From Gammaproteobacteria bacterium (GTDB taxonomy: Bacteria > Pseudomonadota > Gammaproteobacteria > Pseudomonadales > M0112): a DNA stretch of 30,227 nucleotides. The DNA lies in contig SBFY01000084.1 of NCBI GenBank assembly GCA_006227085.1, positions 1 through 30,227 on the forward strand, given 5' to 3'. The notes beneath the pieces are model-generated. The model was not told the origin of the DNA. It saw nothing but the letters and a program-made list of their open reading frames with translations, and ran no database searches. Positions 15,050 through 23,143 of the stretch are shown one piece after another. The position numbers and the translations under genes were made by a program. How positions within the stretch are numbered: the stretch's first letter is position 1; the number at the start of each line of letters is the position of its first letter.

Positions 15050-15056
15050 TATAATA
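15050..15056. promoter_or_regulatory. Overlapping divergent -10 elements, nif3-like gene and degS
   Basis: TATAAT on the plus strand (15050-15055) and TATTAT on the minus strand (15051-15056) overlap in the 57-bp gap between the two divergent starts. No recognisable -35 stands 17 bp upstream of either. One or both genes may start here. Confidence 0.4.
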
Positions 15057-15082
15057 ACGCGTCACCTGCGGAGTCCGGACAC

Positions 15083-16141
15083 ATGTCGGTTTTCCATCGT
15101 TTCCTGTTATGGCCCGTGCTGAGTGGGTTGGTTGTGGCCATGCTGATCCTTGCACTCAACCCCGGCTTGCTCCAACCCGGACAACGGCAGATTGATACCC
15201 CCGCCATCCAGGGCTTTGCTGACACGGTTGAAACCTGTGCGCCTGCGGTGGTGAACATCTACACCCGCCGCATCGTGCCGGACCCACGCCCCGGCAGCGA
15301 CGGCCAACGCAGCCAGCAAAGCCTGGGTTCTGGCGTGATCGTTGATTCGGATGGACACATCCTGACCAACCTGCATGTCGTTGCCCAGGCCACCGATATC
15401 CTGGTGATCCTCAATGATGGTCGTGAGTTACGTGCCACCATGGTAGGTGGCGACGAGGACACCGATCTCGCCGTACTGGCCATCAACGCCAGCGGCCTCG
15501 TGGCCATGCCGTTTGCCAAACCGGAATTCAGCCGCGTGGGCGATATCGTGCTCGCTATCGGCAACCCCTGGGGATTTGGCCACAGTGTCAGCCAGGGCAT
15601 CATCAGCGCCACTGGTCGCTATGGATTACAACTGCAACGCTTTGAAAATTTCATCCAGACTGATGCCGCCATCAATCCCGGCAACTCCGGTGGTGCGCTG
15701 GTGAATACGCGCGGTGAATTGCTCGGCATCAATACCGCTATTCATTCACGCACCGGTGGCTTTGAAGGCATTGGCCTTGCCACACCCGCCGATACCGCAC
15801 AACGCGTGCTGCATGACATCGTTCGCCATGGCCGCGTGGTGAGGGCCTGGCTGGGTGTGCAGGTGCAAGGATTAAGCCCGGCGCTCGCCAAGGCCCTGGG
15901 CGCGCCGTCGGCAGACGGCTTGCTCGTTAACCGTGTCGTCAATGACAGCCCAGCCGCCCATGCCGGCTTGCAAACCGGCGATATCCTGCTGCATGTGGAT
16001 GGTGCACTGATCCAGGATGGCCAGCAAACCATGCAGGACATCGCCTGGCGACATCCGGGAGATACCGTTGCGTTAAAGATCTGGCGTGAAGGCACGCTGC
16101 TGGATGTATCGATCACGTTGGGGCAGGAACCTGCCCACTAA
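15083..16141 (+). CDS. degS: DegS/AlgW-type periplasmic site-1 protease with PDZ domain
   Basis: Membrane-anchored trypsin-like protease (352 aa) that senses unfolded outer-membrane proteins and cleaves the anti-sigma factor (RseA/MucA), releasing sigma-E/AlgU. A single N-terminal anchor (about 8-27) is followed by the catalytic domain: His98 in LTNLHVV, Asp128 in EDTDLAVL and Ser202 in NPGNSGGAL. One PDZ domain occupies about 245-350 (WLGVQVQGLS to VSITLGQ). A single PDZ and an uncleaved anchor favour DegS/AlgW over DegP/DegQ. The frame is open further upstream within the neighbouring gene, but the anchor sequence sets the start at 15083. In pseudomonads the orthologue is algW, beside hisC as here. 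Confidence 0.95.
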   Translation: MSVFHRFLLWPVLSGLVVAMLILALNPGLLQPGQRQIDTPAIQGFADTVETCAPAVVNIYTRRIVPDPRPGSDGQRSQQSLGSGVIVDSDGHILTNLHVVAQATDILVILNDGRELRATMVGGDEDTDLAVLAINASGLVAMPFAKPEFSRVGDIVLAIGNPWGFGHSVSQGIISATGRYGLQLQRFENFIQTDAAINPGNSGGALVNTRGELLGINTAIHSRTGGFEGIGLATPADTAQRVLHDIVRHGRVVRAWLGVQVQGLSPALAKALGAPSADGLLVNRVVNDSPAAHAGLQTGDILLHVDGALIQDGQQTMQDIAWRHPGDTVALKIWREGTLLDVSITLGQEPAH

Positions 16142-16146
16142 ACAGG

Positions 16147-17211
16147 TCAGCGATTGGCTACGATCGCCTGCAAGGCCTGCAGCAATTCGGCATTTTCTTC
16201 CGGCTTGCCAATGGTAATGCGCAAGAAATTATCAATGCGTGGCGCATTGAAGTAACGCACGATGATGCCTTGTTCACGCAAGGCTGACGCCAATGCTGCG
16301 GCCGGTTGCACAGCATGCTGTGCCAACACGAAATTCGCTGCCGACGGCAACACGGAAAACCCCAACGCCTGCAATCCCGACACCACCGCATCACGTCCAG
16401 CGATAACGGCCTGACGGGTTTGCTGGAAATAGTCCTCATCACGGAATGCCGCAACACCCGCCACAATAGCCAGACGATCCAGCGGATAGGAATTGAAACT
16501 GTTCTTGATACGCTCCAGCGCTTCAATCAAATGCGGTTGCCCCACTGCGAAACCGATACGCAGCCCTGCCAACGAACGCGATTTTGACAAGGTTTGCGTG
16601 ACCAGCAAGTTGGGATAACGCGACACCAAACCGATGGCCGTCTCACCCCCGAAGTCGATATAGGCCTCATCAACCAACACCACCGATTGCATGTTGGCCT
16701 GCAACAGCGCCTCGATGGACGTTAACGACAGCAGGCATCCGGTCGGTGCATTCGGGTTGGCGATAATGATGCCGCCATTAGGGCGCGCATAATCCGCAAC
16801 ATTGATCCCATACATGTCATCCAACGGCACGCATTCATAATCAATGCCATACAAGCCGCAATACACCTTGTAAAAACTGTAGGTGATATCCGCAAACAGG
16901 ATGGGTTTATCGTGCTGGAAAAACCCCATGAACGCATGCGCCAGCACTTCATCGGAGCCATTGCCGACAAACACATGATCAACCGGCACCGCGTAATAGC
17001 CGGCGATGGCCTGCTTGAGCGCATCCGCATTGGGATCCGGGTACCGCCGCAAATCTTCGTTGGTGGCAGCACGAACCGCATCCAATACCGCCGGCGATGG
17101 CCCATACGGGTTTTCATTGGTATTGAGCTTGACGAGTTTTGCCAGCTTCGGCTGCTCACCCGGCACATACGGCACCAGGCCATGCACGAACGGGCTCCAC
17201 AATTCACTCAT
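16147..17211 (-). CDS. hisC: Histidinol-phosphate aminotransferase
   Basis: PLP enzyme (354 aa) converting imidazole-acetol phosphate and glutamate to histidinol phosphate. Class I/II aminotransferase motifs: NTNENPYGPSPAV, RRYPDPNADALK, VFVGNGSDEVLAHAF, NPNAPTGCLLS, VVLVDEAYIDF, and the PLP lysine in QTLSKSRSLAGLRIGFAVG. The ATG at 17211 overlaps the hisD stop (ATGA), which supports this start over the one 15 bases upstream. It is the last gene of the mlaC-to-hisC run and ends 5 bases from the degS stop. Confidence 0.97.
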   Translation of the reverse strand: MSELWSPFVHGLVPYVPGEQPKLAKLVKLNTNENPYGPSPAVLDAVRAATNEDLRRYPDPNADALKQAIAGYYAVPVDHVFVGNGSDEVLAHAFMGFFQHDKPILFADITYSFYKVYCGLYGIDYECVPLDDMYGINVADYARPNGGIIIANPNAPTGCLLSLTSIEALLQANMQSVVLVDEAYIDFGGETAIGLVSRYPNLLVTQTLSKSRSLAGLRIGFAVGQPHLIEALERIKNSFNSYPLDRLAIVAGVAAFRDEDYFQQTRQAVIAGRDAVVSGLQALGFSVLPSAANFVLAQHAVQPAAALASALREQGIIVRYFNAPRIDNFLRITIGKPEENAELLQALQAIVANR

Positions 17212-18503
17212 GCATCGGTCCTGCAAGCTGCCGAAGCCGCATGCGCCGCCAGCGACTCACTGTCGGCCAGCACCCGCGCGGCTTCAGCCAGCGGCTTCGC
17301 ACCGGCGGGCGTGCAACGGATGACGGACATGCGCTTCTGGAAATCATACACACCCAGCGGCGAGGAAAAGCGGGCTGTACCCGAGGTCGGCAAGACATGA
17401 TTGGGGCCTGCACAATAGTCCCCCATCACTTCCGCCGTATACCGCCCCATGAACACGGCACCGGCATGACGGATATTCGCCAACAAGGCATCGGGATCTG
17501 CCACCGACAATTCCAGGTGCTCCGGGGCGAGACGATTGCACAATGCAACCGCCGCATTGAGGTCGGGCACATGAATCAAGGCACCACGGTTTTGCAGCGA
17601 CTCGCGGATAATGGCCGCCCGTGGCTGCTGCGGCAGCAGGCGCTCAATGGTGACCGCCACAGTATCGAGGAATGCCGCATCCGGGCTGATCAGGATCGAT
17701 TGCGCCTGCTCATCATGTTCAGCCTGTGCAAACAAGTCGAACACAATCCATTCCGGATGGGTCTGGCCATCACACACCACCACCACTTCCGATGGACCGG
17801 CAATCATGTCCAGGCCGACCTGGCCAAACACCAGCCGTTTCGCTGTCGCCACGTAGGCATTGCCCGGCCCGACAATCTTGTCGACCGCAGGGATGGTACG
17901 GGTGCCATACGCCAAGGCCGCTATGGCTTGCGCACCACCCACGGTAAACACACGATCGACGCCCGCGATGTGTGCAGCCGCCAACACCATCGGGTTCAAC
18001 ACCCCTTCCGGCGCCGGCACCACCATGATGATCTCATCCACACCAGCAACCTTCGCCGGTAGCGCATTCATCAATACCGATGACGGGTAACTGGCCTTGC
18101 CACCTGGCACATAAATGCCCACACGATCCAGTGGCGTGACTTTCTGGCCCAAGCGATTCCCGAGCCCATCGGTATATTCCCAGGATTCCGCCAACTGGTA
18201 CTGGTGATACTCGCGAATACGTGACGCCGCCAGCTGCAATGCGCTTTTCAAGTCTGCCGGCAATTGCGCAAAGGCCTGCGCACAATCGGCCAACGGGATT
18301 TCCAGCTCAGTCATGGAAGAGACTGTTCGCCGGTCAAAACGTGCGGTGTATTCCAGTACGGCGGCATCACCACGGGCACGCACATCGTCCACCAAGGCCT
18401 GCACGGTCGCGATGAGTCCTTCATCGCGCACACCATCACTGGCCATCAAGGCTTGGAGTTCGGCATCAAAACCGGACGTGTCACTGTTGAGGCGGCGCAT
18501 CAT
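17208..18503 (-). CDS. hisD: Histidinol dehydrogenase
   Basis: Zinc enzyme (431 aa) performing the last two NAD-dependent oxidations of histidinol to histidine. Family motifs: VTPLDRVGIYVPGGKASYPSSVLMNALPAKVAG, FTVGGAQAIAALAYGT, KIVGPGNAYVATAKR, DMIAGPSEVVV, DLFAQAEHDEQAQSILIS, APEHLEL and GAVFMGRYTAEVMGDYCAGPNHVLPTSGTARF, which include the zinc and catalytic His/Glu residues. Two adjacent ATGs (18503, 18500) follow AAGGA within the hisG end; one base separates hisG and hisD. Confidence 0.98.
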   Translation of the reverse strand: MMRRLNSDTSGFDAELQALMASDGVRDEGLIATVQALVDDVRARGDAAVLEYTARFDRRTVSSMTELEIPLADCAQAFAQLPADLKSALQLAASRIREYHQYQLAESWEYTDGLGNRLGQKVTPLDRVGIYVPGGKASYPSSVLMNALPAKVAGVDEIIMVVPAPEGVLNPMVLAAAHIAGVDRVFTVGGAQAIAALAYGTRTIPAVDKIVGPGNAYVATAKRLVFGQVGLDMIAGPSEVVVVCDGQTHPEWIVFDLFAQAEHDEQAQSILISPDAAFLDTVAVTIERLLPQQPRAAIIRESLQNRGALIHVPDLNAAVALCNRLAPEHLELSVADPDALLANIRHAGAVFMGRYTAEVMGDYCAGPNHVLPTSGTARFSSPLGVYDFQKRMSVIRCTPAGAKPLAEAARVLADSESLAAHAASAACRTDA

Positions 18504-18504
18504 G

Positions 18505-19143
18505 TCAGTCCTTGCTGACAGCTGCAGCAAGCTGGTCGGCCAAGGCCTGGATACGATCGTGTTTCAGCTTCATCGCCGCTTTGTTGGCAATCAGCCGGGA
18601 GGAAATATCCGCGATGCAATCCCGTGCTTCGAGGCCATTCGCTTTCAGGGTCTTGCCACTATCCACGATATCGACAATCCAGTCTGACAAGCCCATCGCC
18701 GGCGCCAGTTCCATCGCGCCATAGAGGGGAATGATGTCAGCCTGCCGGCCTTGCTCGGCGAAGAACGCCTTGGCCACGTTCACGAATTTGGTCGCCACCC
18801 GGATACGGCCGGAAGGCAGCCCTGCACCAACGGGTGCTGCCGTCATCAGCCGGCAACGGGCAATCTTCAAGTCCACCAGTTCATAGGTGCCATCCGCACC
18901 GTATTCCAGCATCATGTCCTTGCCGCAAATACCGACATCGGCCGCGCCATAGCGCACATAGGTCAGCACATCCTGGCCCCGCAACACCAGCAGTCGCACA
19001 TCCGCTGCGTTGGTGGCAAACAACAACTTGCGACTGTCCGCAATGGATTCGGCCGGCCGGATACCGGCAGCCTCCAGCAACGGCAAGGCATCATCCAGGA
19101 TGCGCCCCTTGGTCAGCGCAATGGTGATGGTGGATGCTGGCAT
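18505..19143 (-). CDS. hisG: ATP phosphoribosyltransferase, short form (HisG-S)
   Basis: Catalytic subunit (212 aa) of the first histidine biosynthesis step, joining ATP and PRPP. Motifs: TITIALTKGRILDDALPLL, LLVLRGQDVLTYVRYGAADVGICGKDML-type region, RIRVATKFVNVAKAFF and ELAPAMGLSDWIVDIVDSGKTLKANGL. It lacks the C-terminal ACT-like regulatory domain of the roughly 300-aa E. coli form, so it should need HisZ in a hetero-octamer; hisZ is not in this window. I prefer ATG 19143, with GAGGGA before it; a GTG at 19155 overlaps the murA stop. Confidence 0.96.
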   Translation of the reverse strand: MPASTITIALTKGRILDDALPLLEAAGIRPAESIADSRKLLFATNAADVRLLVLRGQDVLTYVRYGAADVGICGKDMMLEYGADGTYELVDLKIARCRLMTAAPVGAGLPSGRIRVATKFVNVAKAFFAEQGRQADIIPLYGAMELAPAMGLSDWIVDIVDSGKTLKANGLEARDCIADISSRLIANKAAMKLKHDRIQALADQLAAAVSKD

Positions 19144-19151
19144 GGCGTCCC

Positions 19152-20414
19152 TCACTCGGGCAGCCGGCGAATATTGGCGCCCAGCTGCTGTAATTTTTCC
19201 TCAATGCATTCGTAACCGCGATCAATATGGTAGATGCGATCGACCAGGGTCTGGCCATGGGCCACCAGGCCGGCAATCACGAGGCTGGCGGATGCCCGCA
19301 AGTCAGTGGCCATCACCGGCGCACCTTTCAGGTGCTCCTGGCCCTCGACAATCGCCATATTGCCTTCAATGCTGATTTTGGCACCCATGCGATTCATCTC
19401 ATGGGTCTGGATCAGGCGGTTTTCAAACACCGTCTCGGTCACCGTTGCCGTCCCTTCTGCCACCGCATTCATGGCCGTGAACTGGGCCTGCATATCCGTC
19501 GGGAATGCCGGGTATGGTGCCGTGCGGATATTGACAGCTTTCGGGCGACAGCCATGCATATCCAGCTCGATCCAGTCCTTGCCGGTGGTGATATCCGCAC
19601 CGGCTTCCTTCAACTTCATCAGCACCGCTTCCATCACCTCGGGATCGGTGTCTTTCAATTTGACATGCCCGCGTGTGGCTGCCGCCGCCACCAGGTAGGT
19701 ACCGGTTTCAATGCGGTCCGGCATGATGGTGTAGTCACAACCGTGCAAACGCTCAACACCGTCGATCACCAGGGTATCCGAACCAATACCACTGATCTGT
19801 GCGCCCATTGCCACCAGGCAATTGGCGAGATCCACCACTTCCGGTTCACGCGCGGCGTTTTCAATCACGGTTTGCCCTTCTGCCAACACCGCTGCCATCA
19901 GCACGTTTTCCGTACCGCCGACCGTAACGGTGTCCATGAAGATATGCGCACCCTTCAGGCGGCCATTGCTCCTGGCATTGATGTACCCATCCTGCACATC
20001 CAGCTCTGCCCCCAGGGCTTTCAGGCCCTTGATGTGCAGGTCCACCGGCCGGCTGCCAATGGCACAGCCGCCCGGGAACGATACTTGCGCCTGCCCAAAA
20101 CGTGCCAGCAACGGCCCCAGCACAAGAATGGAAGCACGCATGGTCTTGACCAGCTCATACGGTGCCGTGAATGACTGGATGGTGTTGGCATTCACTTCGA
20201 TACCGAGGCGCTCATCGATGGTCAGGTCAATGCCCATGCAACCGAGCAGTTCGATCATCGTGGTGATGTCATGCAAATGCGGCAGGTTGCGGATGATGAC
20301 AGGCTCATCTGCCAGCAAGGTCGCCGCCAGGATGGGCAGGGCCGCATTCTTGGCCCCTGAAATCCGTATTTCACCCTCCAGGCGCTCACCGCCCAGGATC
20401 ACCAGTTTATCCAA
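19152..20414 (-). CDS. murA: UDP-N-acetylglucosamine 1-carboxyvinyltransferase
   Basis: Cytosolic enzyme (420 aa) that transfers enolpyruvate from PEP to UDP-GlcNAc, the first committed step of peptidoglycan synthesis and the fosfomycin target. ISGAKNAALPIL holds the catalytic Lys22; the active-site Cys, alkylated by fosfomycin, is Cys117 in FPGGCAIGSRPVDLH; HIFMDTVTVGGTENVLMAA and PYPAFPTDMQAQFTAMNAVAEG are typical. I choose the TTG at 20414, which gives the usual MDK start and allows AAGGGGAG a workable spacing; a GTG one codon earlier would lie too close to that site. Between ibaG and hisG, as in pseudomonads. Confidence 0.97.
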   Translation of the reverse strand: MDKLVILGGERLEGEIRISGAKNAALPILAATLLADEPVIIRNLPHLHDITTMIELLGCMGIDLTIDERLGIEVNANTIQSFTAPYELVKTMRASILVLGPLLARFGQAQVSFPGGCAIGSRPVDLHIKGLKALGAELDVQDGYINARSNGRLKGAHIFMDTVTVGGTENVLMAAVLAEGQTVIENAAREPEVVDLANCLVAMGAQISGIGSDTLVIDGVERLHGCDYTIMPDRIETGTYLVAAAATRGHVKLKDTDPEVMEAVLMKLKEAGADITTGKDWIELDMHGCRPKAVNIRTAPYPAFPTDMQAQFTAMNAVAEGTATVTETVFENRLIQTHEMNRMGAKISIEGNMAIVEGQEHLKGAPVMATDLRASASLVIAGLVAHGQTLVDRIYHIDRGYECIEEKLQQLGANIRRLPE

Positions 20415-20451
20415 CACACTCCCCTTACATTCCCAAACCGTCGCATGCCAG

Positions 20452-20685
20452 TTATTGGCCGTTTTCCGCAGGTGTCATCGCCTTGATATTGACCGCATGC
20501 ACCGTGCCATCGGCAATCAGGTGCTTGATGGCAGCATACACTTTCTGCTGACGCTGCACGGGACGAAGCCCCTCGAACAGTTCACCCACAGCGATAACGG
20601 TGTAGTGATACCCATCCGTTTCCACCGTCACCGTACAGCCCGGCAAACCTTCACGCAGCAACACTGCCAATGACCCTGTATCCAT
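20452..20685 (-). CDS. ibaG: IbaG, BolA-family protein
   Basis: Small BolA-fold protein (77 aa), thought to work with monothiol glutaredoxin in Fe-S or acid-stress related roles. The BolA core is present: GCTVTVETDGYHYTVIAVGELFEGLRPVQRQQKVYAAI, followed by IADGTVHAVNIKAMTP, which is characteristic of the IbaG (YrbA) branch next to murA. The start lies 6 bases after the mlaC stop, with AAGGGT inside the mlaC end serving as ribosome binding site. Confidence 0.95.
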   Translation of the reverse strand: MDTGSLAVLLREGLPGCTVTVETDGYHYTVIAVGELFEGLRPVQRQQKVYAAIKHLIADGTVHAVNIKAMTPAENGQ

Positions 20686-20691
20686 TAATAA

Positions 20692-21405
20692 TTACCCTTG
20701 CTTATCCGGCGGCCCATTCACCGTCCAGGTATCGATCACCTGACCCATGTCCTCCTGGTAACGCTGCATGGCACTGGCAAACTGGCCGCGATAGAGCAGC
20801 CCAATATTGACATCACCAATCAACACGTTCAGCAGCTTCCAGCCTTCTTCGGGACTGCGGCGCACAAGGAAATACTTGATCACCAGCGGCTGCGCATCCT
20901 TGCCATAAATATTCTGGATGACATAAACACGGCCACTGGCCATGTCCTGCGGCGACACCGGCAACACCTCAATCCGTTCACCGCTGAAGGCCAGCACACC
21001 CTTGCCATAGGTTTCGATCATGCTGGCACGGAAGGCCTGTGCAAACCGGTCAGCACTTTGCTTGAGTTGTAACCGCTCCGCATCGGAAGGCAGGGCATTG
21101 TAATAGCTTGCCGTACCCCACTTCCCCATCACCAGTCGCGCCATGCCATCAAAATCCACCATCGGATCAAGGATGGCGCCAATCTCACCAAAATAACGGG
21201 CCGGGTCTTGTTCGTAATAGCCGCGTGCTTCTTCAATCACCGCCAGCAGGCGGTTGGTGGCATCACTCACCATCTGGTCCGGCAAGCGGTTGCCGGCAAC
21301 CGGTGCTGGCACCGGATCAGCCGATCCAGCCGCCAACACCCCACCTGCCCCGAACAGGCAGGACACCAGGAGAATCCCGGCCATCACAACTGGCTTGCGC
21401 TTCAT
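20692..21405 (-). CDS. mlaC: MlaC, periplasmic phospholipid-binding protein
   Basis: Periplasmic carrier (237 aa) of the Mla system, shuttling phospholipid between the outer-membrane MlaA complex and the inner-membrane MlaFEDB transporter. A Sec signal peptide (about 1-25, ending VLAAGSA) is followed by the MlaC/Ttg2 domain: MVDFDGMARLVMGKWG, FAQAFRASMIETYGKGVLAFSGERIEVLPV and VQNIYG-type strands, ending GLLYRGQFASAMQRY. ATG 21405 is preceded by GAGGAG. Normally mlaF, mlaE and mlaD come just before mlaC and mlaB just after; here the upstream neighbour is the divergent kdsD and the downstream one is ibaG, so the other mla genes are missing from this site. Confidence 0.92.
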   Translation of the reverse strand: MKRKPVVMAGILLVSCLFGAGGVLAAGSADPVPAPVAGNRLPDQMVSDATNRLLAVIEEARGYYEQDPARYFGEIGAILDPMVDFDGMARLVMGKWGTASYYNALPSDAERLQLKQSADRFAQAFRASMIETYGKGVLAFSGERIEVLPVSPQDMASGRVYVIQNIYGKDAQPLVIKYFLVRRSPEEGWKLLNVLIGDVNIGLLYRGQFASAMQRYQEDMGQVIDTWTVNGPPDKQG

Positions 21406-21631
21406 GGTGTCTCCTCTGCAAAGGCCATTACGGGGTAGACCAGGGCGGGATATGGCGGGTTCCGGGCCACGACCCGGGACACACCGGCATGCGCCATCCC
21501 CCAAAGCTGTGCATGTTACCGAATTTCACCCAGCCCAGCCATTCGAAACAGCAGCCGGAATACCCCGCAAAGACTGTGCTGGACGTACGCTACCGCTATA
21601 ATGACCCCTGGACTGTGATGGAAACCGCCCC
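21406..21631. other. Divergent mlaC-kdsD intergenic region
   Basis: A 226-bp gap where mlaF, mlaE and mlaD would stand in a complete locus. I see no coding remnant of them in any frame. It holds the kdsD -10 at 21597-21602 and should hold the mlaC promoter, which I cannot place with confidence. Confidence 0.6.
21597..21602 (+). promoter_or_regulatory. Consensus -10 upstream of kdsD
   Basis: Exact TATAAT in the context CGCTATAATG, 29 bases before the kdsD start. At 17 bp upstream the hexamer is CTGTGC, a weak -35. Confidence 0.5.
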
Positions 21632-22609
21632 ATGAGCGCCCCAACCCCTGACTTGATTGCCTCCGGCTTGCGCACCGTACGCATGGAAGGGGAAGCCATC
21701 AGTGCACTCGCCCAATCCATCAACGCCGATTTCCAACGCGCCTGCGAATTGTTGCTGACTTGCAGCGGCCGGATCGTGGTGATCGGGATGGGCAAATCCG
21801 GCCACATCGCCAACAAGATCGCCGCCACCCTGGCCAGTACCGGCAGTCCGGCGTTTTTTGTCCATCCCGGCGAGGCCAGTCATGGCGACATGGGCATGAT
21901 CACCCGTTCCGATGCCGTACTGGCGCTGTCCAATTCCGGCAGTACCCAGGAAATCCTGACCCTGATCCCCTTGCTGAAGCGCCTGCACGTTCCCTTGGTG
22001 AGCCTGACGGGCAATCCCGATTCACCCTTGGCGCGCGCAGCGGATGTCAACCTGCATACCGGCGTCACCACAGAAGCCTGCCCGCTAGGCCTTGCACCAA
22101 CATCCAGCACGACCACCGCCCTGGTGATGGGTGATGCGCTGGCGATTGCCTTGCTGGAAGCACGCGGTTTCACTGCCGAGGATTTTGCGTTTTCCCATCC
22201 CGGTGGCGCACTCGGTCGCAAGCTGCTGCTGAAAGTCTCTGATGTCATGCGCGGCGGTGATGCCATTCCCTGCGTCAATGCCGGCACCAGCGTGCGTGAA
22301 GCCCTGGTCGAGATCAGCCGTAAAGGCCTCGGCATCACCACCATCGTTGATGGTGACAAGCGTTTGCTCGGTGTGTTTACCGATGGCGACCTGCGCCGGG
22401 CCATCGACCAGGGCATTGACCTGCACAACACCCCCATCAGTGAATTGATGAATCGCCATCCCAAGCAAGTTGCTGCGGAAGCCCTCGCCGCCGTCGCACT
22501 GAATGAGATGGAAGACAACAAGATCACCACACTGGTCGTCACTGACCAACACCAGCAGCCCTGCGGCATTGTGCACCTGCACGATTTGCTGCAGGCCGGC
22601 CTGGCCTGA
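21632..22609 (+). CDS. kdsD: Arabinose-5-phosphate isomerase
   Basis: Converts ribulose-5-phosphate to arabinose-5-phosphate, the first step toward Kdo of LPS. The 325-aa protein has an N-terminal SIS domain (about 35-180) with IVVIGMGKSGHIANKIAATLASTG, FFVHPGEASHGDMGMI and LSNSGSTQEI, then a pair of CBS domains (about 205-325), the standard architecture. First gene of kdsD-kdsC-lptC-lptA-lptB, with a -10 at 21597-21602. Confidence 0.97.
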   Translation: MSAPTPDLIASGLRTVRMEGEAISALAQSINADFQRACELLLTCSGRIVVIGMGKSGHIANKIAATLASTGSPAFFVHPGEASHGDMGMITRSDAVLALSNSGSTQEILTLIPLLKRLHVPLVSLTGNPDSPLARAADVNLHTGVTTEACPLGLAPTSSTTTALVMGDALAIALLEARGFTAEDFAFSHPGGALGRKLLLKVSDVMRGGDAIPCVNAGTSVREALVEISRKGLGITTIVDGDKRLLGVFTDGDLRRAIDQGIDLHNTPISELMNRHPKQVAAEALAAVALNEMEDNKITTLVVTDQHQQPCGIVHLHDLLQAGLA

Positions 22610-22618
22610 GGATTGCGC

Positions 22619-23143
22619 ATGAACCCGCAACTGCAACAACGCGCCAATGCTATCCGGCTGTTCGTGATGGACGTGGACGGTGTACTGACCACCGGCGGCA
22701 TTTGCTACACCGCCAATGGCGATGAACTGAAAACCTTCAACATCCGCGATGGGCTCGGCATCAAGCTGCTGCAACGTGCGGGCATTGAGACAGCCATCAT
22801 CACAGGCCGCAACTCAACCATCGTGGAGCGCCGCGCGAAGGAATTGGGTATTCGCTACCTGTTCCAGGGCAAAGAGGATAAGCGCCAGGCGTTTGCTGAT
22901 GTGCTCGCACAAGCCGGCGTCAGTGCGGCGGCGACAGCCTATATCGGCGATGACTTGCCGGACCTTCCGTTAGTGAAACTGGCAGGACTGGGCATGACCG
23001 TTGCGGACGGCGATCCACGGGTGTGCGCCCACGCGGACTGGATCAGCAGTTGCCCGGGCGGCTGCGGCGCGGTTCGCGAAGCTGCCGAGATGATCCTGTC
23101 GGCCCAGGGCAAACTGGCAGGCTTGCTGCACGCTTATGAATAA
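22619..23143 (+). CDS. kdsC: Kdo-8-phosphate phosphatase
   Basis: HAD-family phosphatase without a cap domain (174 aa) that forms Kdo from Kdo-8-phosphate. Motif I is DVDGVLT (MDVDGVLTTGG), with nucleophile and acid Asp separated by Val; motif II is ITGRNS; the conserved Lys is in the QGKEDKRQAF segment; motif III is IGDDLPDLPLV. GAGG precedes ATG 22619, so I use it rather than the TTG six bases earlier. The last 8 bases overlap lptC. Confidence 0.97.
   Translation: MNPQLQQRANAIRLFVMDVDGVLTTGGICYTANGDELKTFNIRDGLGIKLLQRAGIETAIITGRNSTIVERRAKELGIRYLFQGKEDKRQAFADVLAQAGVSAAATAYIGDDLPDLPLVKLAGLGMTVADGDPRVCAHADWISSCPGGCGAVREAAEMILSAQGKLAGLLHAYE

Noticed and set aside
19227..20174. 315-codon plus-strand open frame opposite murA
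   Set aside because: Shadow of murA; His- and Cys-rich composition comes from complementing murA codons.
19152..21405. His leader peptide or attenuator for hisG-hisD-hisC
   Set aside because: hisG follows murA without a gap, leaving no room for a leader, and no His-codon run precedes the operon.
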